Assembly: GCF_000421265.1 (NCBI RefSeq)
Contig: NZ_ATWN01000005.1
Span: 62,001-126,000, forward strand
Origin: Thalassospira lucentensis MCCC 1A00383 = DSM 14000
GTDB lineage: Bacteria > Pseudomonadota > Alphaproteobacteria > Rhodospirillales > Thalassospiraceae
Direction: 5' to 3'
Length of the DNA stretch: 64,000 nucleotides
Position 1 is the stretch's first letter. Each line of letters begins with the position of its first letter. The translations under genes were made by a program, and so were the position numbers. The notes under the pieces are model-generated. The model was given only the letters and a program-made list of their open reading frames with translations, was not told where the DNA came from and did no database searches. Below, one piece after another: positions 19,568 through 27,693 of this stretch.

Positions 19568-19726
19568 ATGATCGTAACTAAAATTTTTGCTTTCCTCCGC
19601 GCTCTTCGCGTTCAGTACCAGACCCAGGTTGCGCTGCGTAAACTTGATCCGCGCGAACTTGCCGACATCGGTCTGAACCGCGACATGATCGACGATGTAG
19701 CACACCGCGTTGCTTTCGGTCGTTAA
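19568..19726 (+). CDS. DUF1127 domain small protein
   Basis: A 52-residue basic protein. The DUF1127 signature is clear: L-RKLDPRELADIGLNRDMID in the C-terminal half, preceded by a helix rich in F, L, R and Q. Small DUF1127 proteins of alphaproteobacteria are linked to RNA turnover and phosphate or carbon metabolism, but no role can be assigned here. AGGTGATG precedes the ATG, and a strong terminator follows 24 bases after the stop, supporting a real single-gene unit. The 18-base palindrome upstream may regulate it. Confidence 0.85.
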   Translation: MIVTKIFAFLRALRVQYQTQVALRKLDPRELADIGLNRDMIDDVAHRVAFGR

Positions 19727-19750
19727 TCAACGACTGAAACGTCTGACGAA

Positions 19751-19785
19751 AAAAACCCCGGCAGTTTTGCCGGGGTTTTTCTTTA
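19751..19785 (+). terminator. Rho-independent terminator of the DUF1127 gene
   Basis: A perfect 13-base stem (19751-19763 with 19768-19780) with a four-base loop and following T run. The A run on the other side means it might also act on minus-strand transcription. Confidence 0.85.
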
Positions 19786-19848
19786 TCTGCCTGCTGCAAT
19801 AGACCAAACGAATGACCTACCCCGCAGAGCCTATCAATGTTCTGCCGT

Positions 19849-21363
19849 CTAATTGGCAAATAGCGCCTTGTGCTCTTCGCGCAGGATATTCTTCTGCACC
19901 TTGCCCATCGCATTGCGTGGCAGTTCGCCCACAAAAAATACCCGTTTTGGCACTTTGAAATTGGCCAACTGTGATTTGATGGCACCGATGACATCGTCTT
20001 CTGACAATTCATCATTGTTACGTACAATCACCGTAACGACCGCCTCGCCAAAGTCTGGATGCGCAACACCGATGACGGCACTTTCAACAACACCGTCCAT
20101 CTTGTCGATCAGCGTTTCAATTTCTTTGGGATAGATGTTAAATCCACCCGAAATCACCAGATCCTTTGCCCGACCGACGATATGGACATATCCCTTGGCA
20201 TCGATCTTGGCGATGTCACCGGTGATAAAGAAGCCATCATCGCGAAATTCCTCGGCCGTTTTTTCGGGCATCTGCCAATAACCAGCAAATACATTCGGAC
20301 CACGCACTTCAAGCACCCCGACTTCATCTGTTGCCAATATCGTACCGTTATCATCACAAACGCGTACATCCACATCGGGCAAAGCCGGTCCGACTGTATG
20401 CACAATGCGTTCACCATCCAGCGGGTTTGACGTCGCCATCCCCATTTCAGTCATGCCATAGCGCTCAAGCAAGGCCTTGCCGGTGCGCTGTTCAAACGCG
20501 GTAAAGGTCTCGGGCAGCAACGGGGCGGAACCGGAAATAAACAACCGCATGTTAGCGCTAACATCGGCAGTGAAATCATCCTCGGACAGCAAACGGACGT
20601 AGAAGGTCGGAACCCCCATCATGACCGTACTGCGCGGCAAAAGCGCCAGAACCTGATCACGGTCAAACTTCGGCAGGAAAAACATCTTTGAGCCCGACAA
20701 CATCACGCAGTGACAGGCAATGAACAGGCCATGGGTATGAAAGATCGGCAAGGCGTGCAGCAAAACATCGTCGCCGGTAAAGCCCCACAGCGTTTCGAGT
20801 GTTGACGCATTAGACCACAGGTTCATCTGGGTCATCATCGCGCCCTTGGGCTTGCCGGTTGTTCCCGACGTGTAAAGGATTGCGGCAAGGTCATCATCAG
20901 CACAGGCAACGGGTGCGAAATCATCGCCCTGCTCTGCTCCGCCTGAGACCAGCGTCCCGTCCGCTTCCGTGCCGAGGGTCAAAACAGATTTAACACCCTG
21001 TTCTGCGGCGATTGCGCTGACTTCTGCTTCACGATGCGGCTGACAGACAAAAATCACCGGCGATGCATTGCCCATGAAATACGCCAACTCACCGGCTTGA
21101 TAAGCAGTATTGAGTGGCAGATAAACAAGACCGGCACGAATACATCCGAGATACAAAAACAGGGCTTCAGGTGATTTATCGACCTGAACCGCGATCCGGT
21201 CGCCCTTTTGGGCCCCCAGTGAGATCAAAAGCCCCGCAATGCGGGCTGAATACCTATCCGCATCGCCATAGCTATAAGTCTTGCCATCTGGTGTTTCGAT
21301 CAAAACCGACGACAAATCAGCCGGGAACCGGTCCCGAATACGTATAAAAAGGCTGTTGGTCAC
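19849..21363 (-). CDS. matB: Malonyl-CoA synthetase-like AMP-forming acyl-CoA ligase
   Basis: A 504-residue ANL-superfamily ligase. The P-loop block ILYTSGTTGKPKGAMM lies near residue 160, YGMTEMGM near 300, and the C-terminal hinge and catalytic lysine region GKVQKNILRE near the end. Overall length and the opening NSLFIRIRDRF resemble MatB malonyl-CoA synthetases, which activate malonate with ATP and CoA. I place the start at GTG 21363, preceded by GGGGAAG; the upstream ATG codons lack ribosome sites. The usual partner, malonyl-CoA decarboxylase, is not adjacent, so a related short acyl substrate remains possible. Confidence 0.82.
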   Translation of the reverse strand: MTNSLFIRIRDRFPADLSSVLIETPDGKTYSYGDADRYSARIAGLLISLGAQKGDRIAVQVDKSPEALFLYLGCIRAGLVYLPLNTAYQAGELAYFMGNASPVIFVCQPHREAEVSAIAAEQGVKSVLTLGTEADGTLVSGGAEQGDDFAPVACADDDLAAILYTSGTTGKPKGAMMTQMNLWSNASTLETLWGFTGDDVLLHALPIFHTHGLFIACHCVMLSGSKMFFLPKFDRDQVLALLPRSTVMMGVPTFYVRLLSEDDFTADVSANMRLFISGSAPLLPETFTAFEQRTGKALLERYGMTEMGMATSNPLDGERIVHTVGPALPDVDVRVCDDNGTILATDEVGVLEVRGPNVFAGYWQMPEKTAEEFRDDGFFITGDIAKIDAKGYVHIVGRAKDLVISGGFNIYPKEIETLIDKMDGVVESAVIGVAHPDFGEAVVTVIVRNNDELSEDDVIGAIKSQLANFKVPKRVFFVGELPRNAMGKVQKNILREEHKALFAN

Positions 21364-21439
21364 AGTAACGCTTCCCCGATGAATTATCATTGAACCAGCA
21401 GCTTTCTGCTGTCGGTCATGTTCGCGGGCAGCATAGTGC

Positions 21440-21488
21440 AACCAACCATTATCGGTAAACAAGTACTATTTTACCGTAATGGTTGGTT
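21440..21488. repeat. Near-perfect 20-base inverted repeat
   Basis: Arms at 21440-21459 and 21469-21488 pair along their whole length apart from a single bulged base, around a nine-base spacer. It sits in the 152-base gap between the decarboxylase stop (21516) and the matB start (21363). The outer part is AACCAACC paired with GGTTGGTT. There is no T run on either side, so it is not a standard terminator. Confidence 0.75.
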
Positions 21489-21515
21489 TTATGCCAAATG
21501 CGTTAGGCGGAAAGA

Positions 21516-22682
21516 TTACGCAACGTACGGGAACTCGCCGTCAACAAACGGGAAAGCCTCGCCGACGGTGACTTGGACTTCCGGGTGGAACCCATTGAAA
21601 CTCGTCGCAAGTGCGTTGCTATAGGCCCCAATATGACCAAATTCGATCCAGTCCCCTTCACGAATATCTGCTGGCAAATTGACGGTTGCTGGCAGGACAT
21701 CCATATTGTCGCAGGTCGGTCCATAGATGGTGAAATCAAGCGTTTCCTCAGGATCAAATTCGCCCTTAAGGCGCATGGGCCGCACAGGATAGCGTAACTG
21801 ACCGGTGACGGTTTCTGACAGGCTGCCATACACACCATCATTGATGAAAAGCTGATCTTCCTTGCGCAGTTGCACCTGAGTAATCAAGGAAACACCGCTT
21901 GAAACAAGGGCTCTGCCCGGTTCGCACATGAAGGTCGTTTCAGGCATATCAAGCCACCGGATGCAGTCCTTGATTTCATCCATGATTTCTTCAAGTGCCG
22001 GACCGCGCTGGTTCATATACTGGCCAGGGAACCCGCCGCCCACATCAATATGTTTTACCTTCACGCCCGAGAAATCGACAACTTGGCGGATCAGCTCAAT
22101 CGCAATGCGATAGCCGTTTGCCGTTGTGCATTGCGACCCAACATGGAAGCAAAGCCCTGCCTCATACCCCAGTGCGTCAACCTGCTTAAGAAGTTCGGCC
22201 GCAGCCATTGGGCGGGCACCAAACTTTGCAGATAGATTATAGATTGCACCGGCCGGCGGGGTCGCCAAACGCACATGAATTTTCAGATTGGTGTCGCCGT
22301 CGGTTTCTTCGCGGATTTTTTTAAGTTCATCTTCAGTATCAATCACATAGTGATCAATGCCAAAGACCCGGTGCGCACTGCGAATGCCATCGCGGCTTTT
22401 AACCGGGTGCATGAAGTAGGACTTCATGCCGGGGAACTGGCGGCGCACCAATGCAATTTCATCTGGCGAGGCCGTATCAAAATGACGCACCCCACCTTCA
22501 TGCAGATAGCGCATGACTTCGGGATGCGGATTACATTTCACCGCATAAAGAACGTCACCAGGGAACATATCGACAAAGCGCTGCGCTGTTTCTCGAAGGA
22601 TATTGGGCCTGAGACAATAGACCGGATAGGACGGCTTAAGTTCCTTAACAACATCGAACGTCGTATCGAAATGACGCGGCAT
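21516..22682 (-). CDS. Ornithine/lysine-type PLP decarboxylase (fold III)
   Basis: A 388-residue alanine-racemase-fold decarboxylase, most like ornithine decarboxylase of the eukaryotic type found in alphaproteobacteria, which makes putrescine. The PLP lysine is K49 in YAVKCNPHP, the EPGR phosphate loop is at 254-257, and the catalytic C324-D325 pair lies in GPTCDNMD. H180 in CFHVGSQ stacks on PLP. The start at 22682 is preceded by TGGAG. It is divergent from an aldehyde dehydrogenase, with a shared promoter region containing an operator-like repeat. Lysine decarboxylation as a second activity cannot be excluded. Confidence 0.88.
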   Translation of the reverse strand: MPRHFDTTFDVVKELKPSYPVYCLRPNILRETAQRFVDMFPGDVLYAVKCNPHPEVMRYLHEGGVRHFDTASPDEIALVRRQFPGMKSYFMHPVKSRDGIRSAHRVFGIDHYVIDTEDELKKIREETDGDTNLKIHVRLATPPAGAIYNLSAKFGARPMAAAELLKQVDALGYEAGLCFHVGSQCTTANGYRIAIELIRQVVDFSGVKVKHIDVGGGFPGQYMNQRGPALEEIMDEIKDCIRWLDMPETTFMCEPGRALVSSGVSLITQVQLRKEDQLFINDGVYGSLSETVTGQLRYPVRPMRLKGEFDPEETLDFTIYGPTCDNMDVLPATVNLPADIREGDWIEFGHIGAYSNALATSFNGFHPEVQVTVGEAFPFVDGEFPYVA

Positions 22683-22830
22683 GTAAACTCCATCGTTCAC
22701 GGGTAACTGGCGCCCAGACACGCATTATCGCCGGGCTGGCCATTTATAAACATAAGGGTAGCAGCCCTTTTGGGCGCTGTCATGCCCCAACCGGCGAATT
22801 GATCTTGATATTCCAAACGCCCGCCGATAA

Positions 22831-22844
22831 ATTGGTAAACCAAT
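22831..22844. promoter_or_regulatory. Operator-like inverted repeat in the decarboxylase/aldehyde dehydrogenase divergent region
   Basis: ATTGGT-AA-ACCAAT is a six-base inverted repeat with a two-base spacer; another ACCAAT half-site follows at 22853-22858. The form recalls sites of FCD-type GntR regulators (PdhR, FadR groups). No such regulator gene is adjacent. Confidence 0.45.
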
Positions 22845-22914
22845 ACCAAATAACCAATATCGTGTGATTTACGCTTTTCTGCGCCACAGCACGCCAACAT
22901 ACAGGGAGCCTGAA

Positions 22915-24402
22915 ATGCCCATCGACCCGATCCTTGATCCCAGCAGCCTTGCCCGTGAACTTTCTGGCCGCCACCTGATCAATGGAGAACTCGTTGCATC
23001 CCAAAGCGGCAAAAACTTTGATGTCTTGAACCCCGCAACCGGCAAGGTCATTGGTCAGGCGGCAGACGGGGACGCCCAGGACGTGGCAATTGCCGTTGGG
23101 GTTGCAAAGAAGGCACAGAAAGACTGGGCGGAGCGCCCTGCCCGAGAACGCGGAAAGCTGGTTGCCGAATGTGGTCGTGTGCTGATGTCGCACACCGAAG
23201 AACTGGGTCGTTTGATTGCCCTTGAATCGGGCAAGGCTCTGCGCACCGAAAGCCGGGTTGAAGCGTCTGTTCTTGCCGATATGTTTGTCTTTTTCGGCGG
23301 GTTGGCTTCCGAGCTTAAGGGCGAAACCGTCCCGTTTAATCCGAACATGATGACCTTAACCACCCGTGAGCCGGTTGGCGTTGTTGGTGCGATTATTCCT
23401 TGGAACGTGCCGCTTCTTTTGATGGCGATCAAAGTCGCGCCGGCACTGGTTGCTGGCAACGCAGTTGTTGTAAAATCGGCCGAAGACACCCCGCTTGCAG
23501 CTTTGCGCGTCTGTCAGATCATGCAGGAAATCCTGCCCAAGGGCGTTCTAAACATCCTATCTGGCTTTGGCCCGTCCTGCGGTGGACCACTGGTGGAACA
23601 TAAGGACGTCAAAAAAGTATCCTTTACCGGCTCTGTCGAAACCGGCCGCACGGTTTACAAAGCTGCGGCTGAAAAACTGATCCCGGTCACCCTTGAGCTC
23701 GGCGGTAAATCACCAATGATAGTGATGGACGATGCCGACCTTGATAAGGCAATTGCCGGTGCTGTTGGTGGTATGCGCTTTACCCGTCAGGGGCAAAGCT
23801 GCACGGCATCATCTCGTATTCTTGTTCATGAAAAACTTCATGATGAGTTTGTTGAGAGGCTGATTGACAAGGTCAATGCCCTTAAGATGGGGGATCCGCT
23901 TGACGAAGAAACCGACATCGGCACCATCATCAACCGCAAGCAGTTCGACAAGGTCCGCAGCTACATTGATATCGGCGAAAAGGAAGGTGCGACCAAGCAT
24001 GAACTAAGCGCCCTTCCAACCGATAGTGCGCTGGCCGATGGTACGTTTGTGCGCCCGGTGGTCTTCACCAACGTTGATCCGAACGCCCGCGTCGCCCGCG
24101 AAGAAATCTTTGGCCCGGTGGCATGCGTGTTCAAGTTCAAAACCTTTGAAGAGGCACTTGAGCTTGCCAACGATAGTGATTTTGGATTGGCGGCAACCGT
24201 ATGGACAACCGACCTTAAAACCGCTCTGACGGCAACCAAGCGCCTTGAAGCGGGATTTGTTCAGGTCAACCAGAATCTTGTTGTTCAACCCAACCTGTCA
24301 TATGGCGGGATCAAGCTTTCCGGGCTGGGCAAGGAAGCCTCGCTTGAAAGCATGCTTGAACATTTCACCTACAAGAAAACCATCATTCTGAACATGGAAT
24401 AA
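22915..24402 (+). CDS. Aldehyde dehydrogenase family protein
   Basis: A 495-residue NAD(P)-dependent aldehyde dehydrogenase. The key residues are N164 (IPWN), K187 (VVKSAE), E261 (LELGGKSP) and the catalytic cysteine C296 (GQSCTASSR). AGGGAGCC precedes the ATG at 22915; the frame continues upstream to 22864 without a ribosome site. It is divergent from the ornithine-type decarboxylase, which suggests, without proof, a role in polyamine-derived aldehyde oxidation. It lacks features of methylmalonate-semialdehyde dehydrogenase, so it is not the missing valine-pathway enzyme. It ends at a terminator. Confidence 0.92.
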   Translation: MPIDPILDPSSLARELSGRHLINGELVASQSGKNFDVLNPATGKVIGQAADGDAQDVAIAVGVAKKAQKDWAERPARERGKLVAECGRVLMSHTEELGRLIALESGKALRTESRVEASVLADMFVFFGGLASELKGETVPFNPNMMTLTTREPVGVVGAIIPWNVPLLLMAIKVAPALVAGNAVVVKSAEDTPLAALRVCQIMQEILPKGVLNILSGFGPSCGGPLVEHKDVKKVSFTGSVETGRTVYKAAAEKLIPVTLELGGKSPMIVMDDADLDKAIAGAVGGMRFTRQGQSCTASSRILVHEKLHDEFVERLIDKVNALKMGDPLDEETDIGTIINRKQFDKVRSYIDIGEKEGATKHELSALPTDSALADGTFVRPVVFTNVDPNARVAREEIFGPVACVFKFKTFEEALELANDSDFGLAATVWTTDLKTALTATKRLEAGFVQVNQNLVVQPNLSYGGIKLSGLGKEASLESMLEHFTYKKTIILNME

Positions 24403-24437
24403 CGCCAAACCAACCCTATGCCAGGCGTTTGACCTTG

Positions 24438-24467
24438 CCGGGTTGCATCTTTTGCAACCCGGTTTTT
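24438..24467 (+). terminator. Rho-independent terminator of the aldehyde dehydrogenase gene
   Basis: A perfect 10-base stem (24438-24447 with 24453-24462), five-base loop and T run. Confidence 0.87.
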
Positions 24468-24649
24468 CTTTTGCGGCCCTTGACCTTAGGCAACTAATCC
24501 GCAAAGCTGCGCTCGAACACACGTCCATAAACCTGAAAGAACATGGCAATGTCTTTATACAATGACATCCCCGCATCGCATTCCCGTCCGACGCTTCGTG
24601 CCGGTGCGATGGCCATGATTATTGGGATTTCCGACCTGCGAATGTGATC

Positions 24650-24671
24650 CCTGTCATTCGCGAATGACAGG
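24650..24671. promoter_or_regulatory. 22-base perfect palindrome upstream of threonine ammonia-lyase
   Basis: Eleven bases on each side (CCTGTCATTCG then its exact complement) meet without a spacer, 85 bases before the start codon. GCGAATG occurs again in direct orientation at 24638-24644, so two alternative pairings with the CATTCGC arm are possible. Confidence 0.5.
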
Positions 24672-24712
24672 ACCGGTTTAAACCCGTTTATCACCCGTTA
24701 CATGATAATATT

Positions 24713-24738
24713 GCCACCACATCAAGCTTGATGGTGGC
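24713..24738 (+). promoter_or_regulatory. Hairpin just before the threonine ammonia-lyase ribosome site
   Basis: GCCACCA-CA-TCAAGC can pair with GCTTGATGGTGGC, a 13-base stem with a two-base bulge. Its core CATCAAGCTTGATG (24720-24733) is itself a perfect palindrome. The AGGAG ribosome site begins four bases after the stem, so folding could influence translation. Confidence 0.4.
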
Positions 24739-24756
24739 CGCAGGAGCATGAAAATT

Positions 24757-25977
24757 ATGGCTGTTTCCTATCACGATATCGTCCGTGCAGCCGGACTTTT
24801 AGAGGGCATTGTTGCCAAAACACCTTTGGTAAAGTCCTTAACGCTTTCAAATATTTGTCAGGCAGAAGTTTATCTTAAGCTTGAAAACCAACAATACACC
24901 GCGTCCTTCAAAGAACGTGGTGCCTATGTCAAACTGGCAAGCCTGACACCGCAAGAACGCGAAAAAGGCGTGATTGCCGTATCGGCGGGCAACCACGCAC
25001 AGGGTGTGGCCTATAACGCCAAACGACTTGGCATTCCGGCAACCATCGTGATGCCCAAAAATACCCCGTTTACCAAAGTACATCACACGCGATCTCATGG
25101 CGCCGAAGTTGTCCTGATCGGTAATGTATTTGCCGAAAGCCTCGAGGCTGCGGGCAAAATTCAGCAAGAGCGTGGACTGACTTTTGTGCATCCGTTTGAT
25201 GATCCGTATATCATCGCAGGACAAGGCACTGTCGGACTTGAGATTCTCAATGAAAATGCCGACATCGACACCATTGTCGTTCCGATTGGCGGCGGTGGCC
25301 TTGCGTCGGGTATTTCAACAGCGATTAAGGCGCGTCGACCCGACATCGAAATCATCGGTGTCGAAACAAAGCTATATCCGTCGATGCTTGAAGGCATGAC
25401 AGATCAGGAGTTCACTGGCGGTGGCGTGACAATTGCCGAGGGCATTGCAGTTAAGCAACCCGGTGGCCTAACACTTGAAATCTGTAAGGAAAAACTTGAT
25501 GACGTGGTTCTGGTTGAGGAAAGCTCAATCGAGCGCGCCATCCAGATGTTGATTGAAATCGAAAAAAGCGTTGTCGAAGGTGCCGGGGCGGCACCACTTG
25601 CCGCCCTGCTCGACCATCCCGAACGGTTTAAGGGCAAAAAGGTCTGTCTCATCATAAGTGGTGGCAACATAGACACCCGACTTCTGGCACAGGTCCTGAT
25701 GCGCGGCATGGCCCGTCAGGGTCGCCTTGTGCGTGTTCGCATTGAAATCCCTGATGTCCCGGGTGCATTGGCAACCATCAGCACCCTGATCGGTGAAGAA
25801 GAAGCCAACATCATTGAAGTCTATCATCAGCGTCATTTCTATGATGTCCCGGCCAAACAGACCGACGTTGATATGGTTCTTGAGGTCCGCGACACCGTAC
25901 ATGCAGAACAGGTCATTGCACGCCTGATTAACGCTGGGTTTGGCGGAAGACTGCTTGGCAACACATCACTTGATTGA
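24757..25977 (+). CDS. Threonine ammonia-lyase with C-terminal ACT domain
   Basis: A 406-residue fold-II PLP enzyme that converts threonine to 2-oxobutyrate. The PLP lysine is K52 in ASFKERGAY; SAGNHAQGVA (about 80-89) and the glycine loop VPIGGGGLASG (about 177-187) bind substrate and phosphate. An ACT domain from about 325 onward (RIEIPDVPGALATIS) suggests allosteric control. This is the short, single-ACT form (ilvA/tdcB hybrid type). The ATG at 24757 lies 10 bases from AGGAG; the ATG at 24748 is too close to it. Hairpins upstream suggest regulated expression. Confidence 0.92.
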   Translation: MAVSYHDIVRAAGLLEGIVAKTPLVKSLTLSNICQAEVYLKLENQQYTASFKERGAYVKLASLTPQEREKGVIAVSAGNHAQGVAYNAKRLGIPATIVMPKNTPFTKVHHTRSHGAEVVLIGNVFAESLEAAGKIQQERGLTFVHPFDDPYIIAGQGTVGLEILNENADIDTIVVPIGGGGLASGISTAIKARRPDIEIIGVETKLYPSMLEGMTDQEFTGGGVTIAEGIAVKQPGGLTLEICKEKLDDVVLVEESSIERAIQMLIEIEKSVVEGAGAAPLAALLDHPERFKGKKVCLIISGGNIDTRLLAQVLMRGMARQGRLVRVRIEIPDVPGALATISTLIGEEEANIIEVYHQRHFYDVPAKQTDVDMVLEVRDTVHAEQVIARLINAGFGGRLLGNTSLD

Positions 25978-25997
25978 TCAATAGCTTTACGTGAAAT

Positions 25998-26037
25998 AAA
26001 AAACGGGCCGCAAGCATTTCGCTGCGGCCCGTTTTTT
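25998..26037. terminator. Bidirectional terminator between threonine ammonia-lyase and the flavin reductase gene
   Basis: A perfect 14-base stem (25998-26011 with 26024-26037), with A run and T run on the two sides, between convergent genes. Confidence 0.88.
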
Positions 26038-26059
26038 CTAACTTTGATGTTTGGTGCTG

Positions 26060-26542
26060 TTAGCAATCAAGTCCGCGGTAACGCCCGCCATAATACAAAA
26101 GCGGATTCCCGGTTTTACCCAAGTCAATTTCCTGAACTTGCCCGACAATGATGCTGTGATCCCCACCATCATGGATCGCGTGGCGCTTACACGAAAATGT
26201 TGCAAGGCTGTCGCTAAGACACGGAACACCGTGACAATCATCGCGATAGGTCACACCATCCCAATCATTCTGACCGGGTGAGGAAAAAAGATCAGACAGA
26301 GTTTGCTGTTCCTGACGCAGGATATTGATGCAAAACCGGGTGCATTCGCCTGCAAACATGTCATGTGTCGCCGCCCGGCAATCGACAGAAAACAGGACCA
26401 AGGCCGGTTCAAGCGACACGGAGGCAAAACTGTTGATGGTGATACCTGCTTTGGTTCCATCCAGTGCGCGTGTCGTCACAACAGCAACACCTGTTGCGAA
26501 CTGACCCAGACAGTCACGAAAATCGCGCGGAGAGAATGACAT
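26060..26542 (-). CDS. Flavin reductase family protein
   Basis: A 160-residue split-barrel flavin reductase (HpaC/RutF-like), which reduces FMN or FAD with NAD(P)H. Signs are FATGVAVVTT near residue 15, AGITINSFASVSLEPALVLFSV (about 32-53) and the GGDHSIIVGQV motif near 125, where the histidine contacts flavin. There is no oxygenase partner next to it, so its physiological partner is unknown. It stands alone on the minus strand, ending at the bidirectional terminator. Confidence 0.88.
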   Translation of the reverse strand: MSFSPRDFRDCLGQFATGVAVVTTRALDGTKAGITINSFASVSLEPALVLFSVDCRAATHDMFAGECTRFCINILRQEQQTLSDLFSSPGQNDWDGVTYRDDCHGVPCLSDSLATFSCKRHAIHDGGDHSIIVGQVQEIDLGKTGNPLLYYGGRYRGLDC

Positions 26543-26794
26543 ATTGAAGAATGCTCTTACTGACTAAACATATTATCTAACGGCCCTTGCTCAGGGCAAA
26601 GGGAAAATGGCGATTAATCTTCGCGCTGTCAAACCTATCTCGCAGCAGATTTAAACGCGATATTAATAACATTAAAAGTTAATAGGACCATATAGATGGG
26701 GCTTGCGTCTTATCTGGATGCAAAAACAGCTAGGGGCCAGATAAATGTATCGTGAATTGATCCGGTATCGATATCGGCGTAACGGGGAAAAATA

Positions 26795-27649
26795 GTGTTT
26801 CTGATAATCGGTTATATCATAGTACTCGGCTCGGTGCTGGGCGGTTATTTACCACACGGGTCATTTGACATTCTCGTTCAACCGCTTGAAGTCCTGATTA
26901 TTTTCGGGGCTGCATTTGGTGCGTTTTTGACAGCCAACCCGCTAGACGTTGTCAAACGGTCGTTCTCGTACACCTTGCGTGCCATGAAGGGCCCCAAGAA
27001 GAAGGTCGCCTATGTCGAGCTTCTAACTTGCCTCTACGCAATTTTTCGACTTGCAAAATCTAAGGGCGACCTCGCCCTTGAGAGCCACGTTGAGAACCCC
27101 GAAAGTTCCAGCCTTTTTTCCAATTTTCCGATTCTGACGAAGGACCACCACGCGCTGGAATTCATGTGTGACTATCTTCGCCTGCTGACCCTTGGCACAA
27201 CCAATCCATATGAGCTGGAAGCTGTCATTGATCAGGAACTCGAAACCCATCACGAGGAAGAGCACGCGGTTTCCGATGCCGTTCAGACTGTTGGCGACGG
27301 GCTTCCTGCCCTTGGCATTGTGGCGGCTGTTCTGGGCGTGATTGTGACCATGAGTTCCGTGACAGAACCCCCCGAAATTCTTGGTGGTCTGATCGCGGCA
27401 GCACTGGTTGGGACATTCCTTGGTATTCTCGGAGCATACGGGTTTGTCGCCCCGACGGCTTCCATCATCAAGAACACCGTTGATACGGATGCAAAATATT
27501 ACACCTGCATCAAGGCTGCATTGATCGGACACATGCAGGGATATGCGCCCCAGGTTTCGGTTGAATTTGCGCGAAAATCCCTGCCGCACGGCCTAAGACC
27601 AAGCTTCAAGGAACTTGATGAAGCCTTGCAAAATGCACCAACAGCTTGA
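26795..27649 (+). CDS. motA: Flagellar motor stator protein MotA
   Basis: A 284-residue inner-membrane protein with four membrane segments (about 1-20, 30-48, 170-190 and 198-220). The two conserved prolines are P171 (PALGIVAAVLG) and P220 (FVAP), matching those needed for torque generation in E. coli. The start is GTG, preceded by GGGGAAA. With MotB it forms the ion channel that anchors to peptidoglycan and drives flagellar rotation. No other flagellar gene is in the window, so the stator operon is separate from the main flagellar clusters. Confidence 0.95.
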   Translation: MFLIIGYIIVLGSVLGGYLPHGSFDILVQPLEVLIIFGAAFGAFLTANPLDVVKRSFSYTLRAMKGPKKKVAYVELLTCLYAIFRLAKSKGDLALESHVENPESSSLFSNFPILTKDHHALEFMCDYLRLLTLGTTNPYELEAVIDQELETHHEEEHAVSDAVQTVGDGLPALGIVAAVLGVIVTMSSVTEPPEILGGLIAAALVGTFLGILGAYGFVAPTASIIKNTVDTDAKYYTCIKAALIGHMQGYAPQVSVEFARKSLPHGLRPSFKELDEALQNAPTA

Positions 27650-27693
27650 TCTTCTTGAATAGTAAAGTTCCGGTTTAGGGAAAAAGACGACGC

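Larger units (their letters stand above)
24403..24756. other. 354-base region between the aldehyde dehydrogenase and threonine ammonia-lyase genes
   Basis: It contains the aldehyde dehydrogenase terminator (24438-24467), then a regulatory-looking stretch: a 22-base perfect palindrome at 24650-24671, a second GCGAATG copy at 24638-24644, a 10-base palindrome GGTTTAAACC at 24675-24684, and a hairpin directly before the ribosome site (24713-24738). No gene is supported in 24468-24640. Confidence 0.6.

Noticed and set aside
19475..19705. 76-codon minus-strand frame
   Set aside because: It lies antisense to the DUF1127 gene, which has a family signature, ribosome site and terminator.
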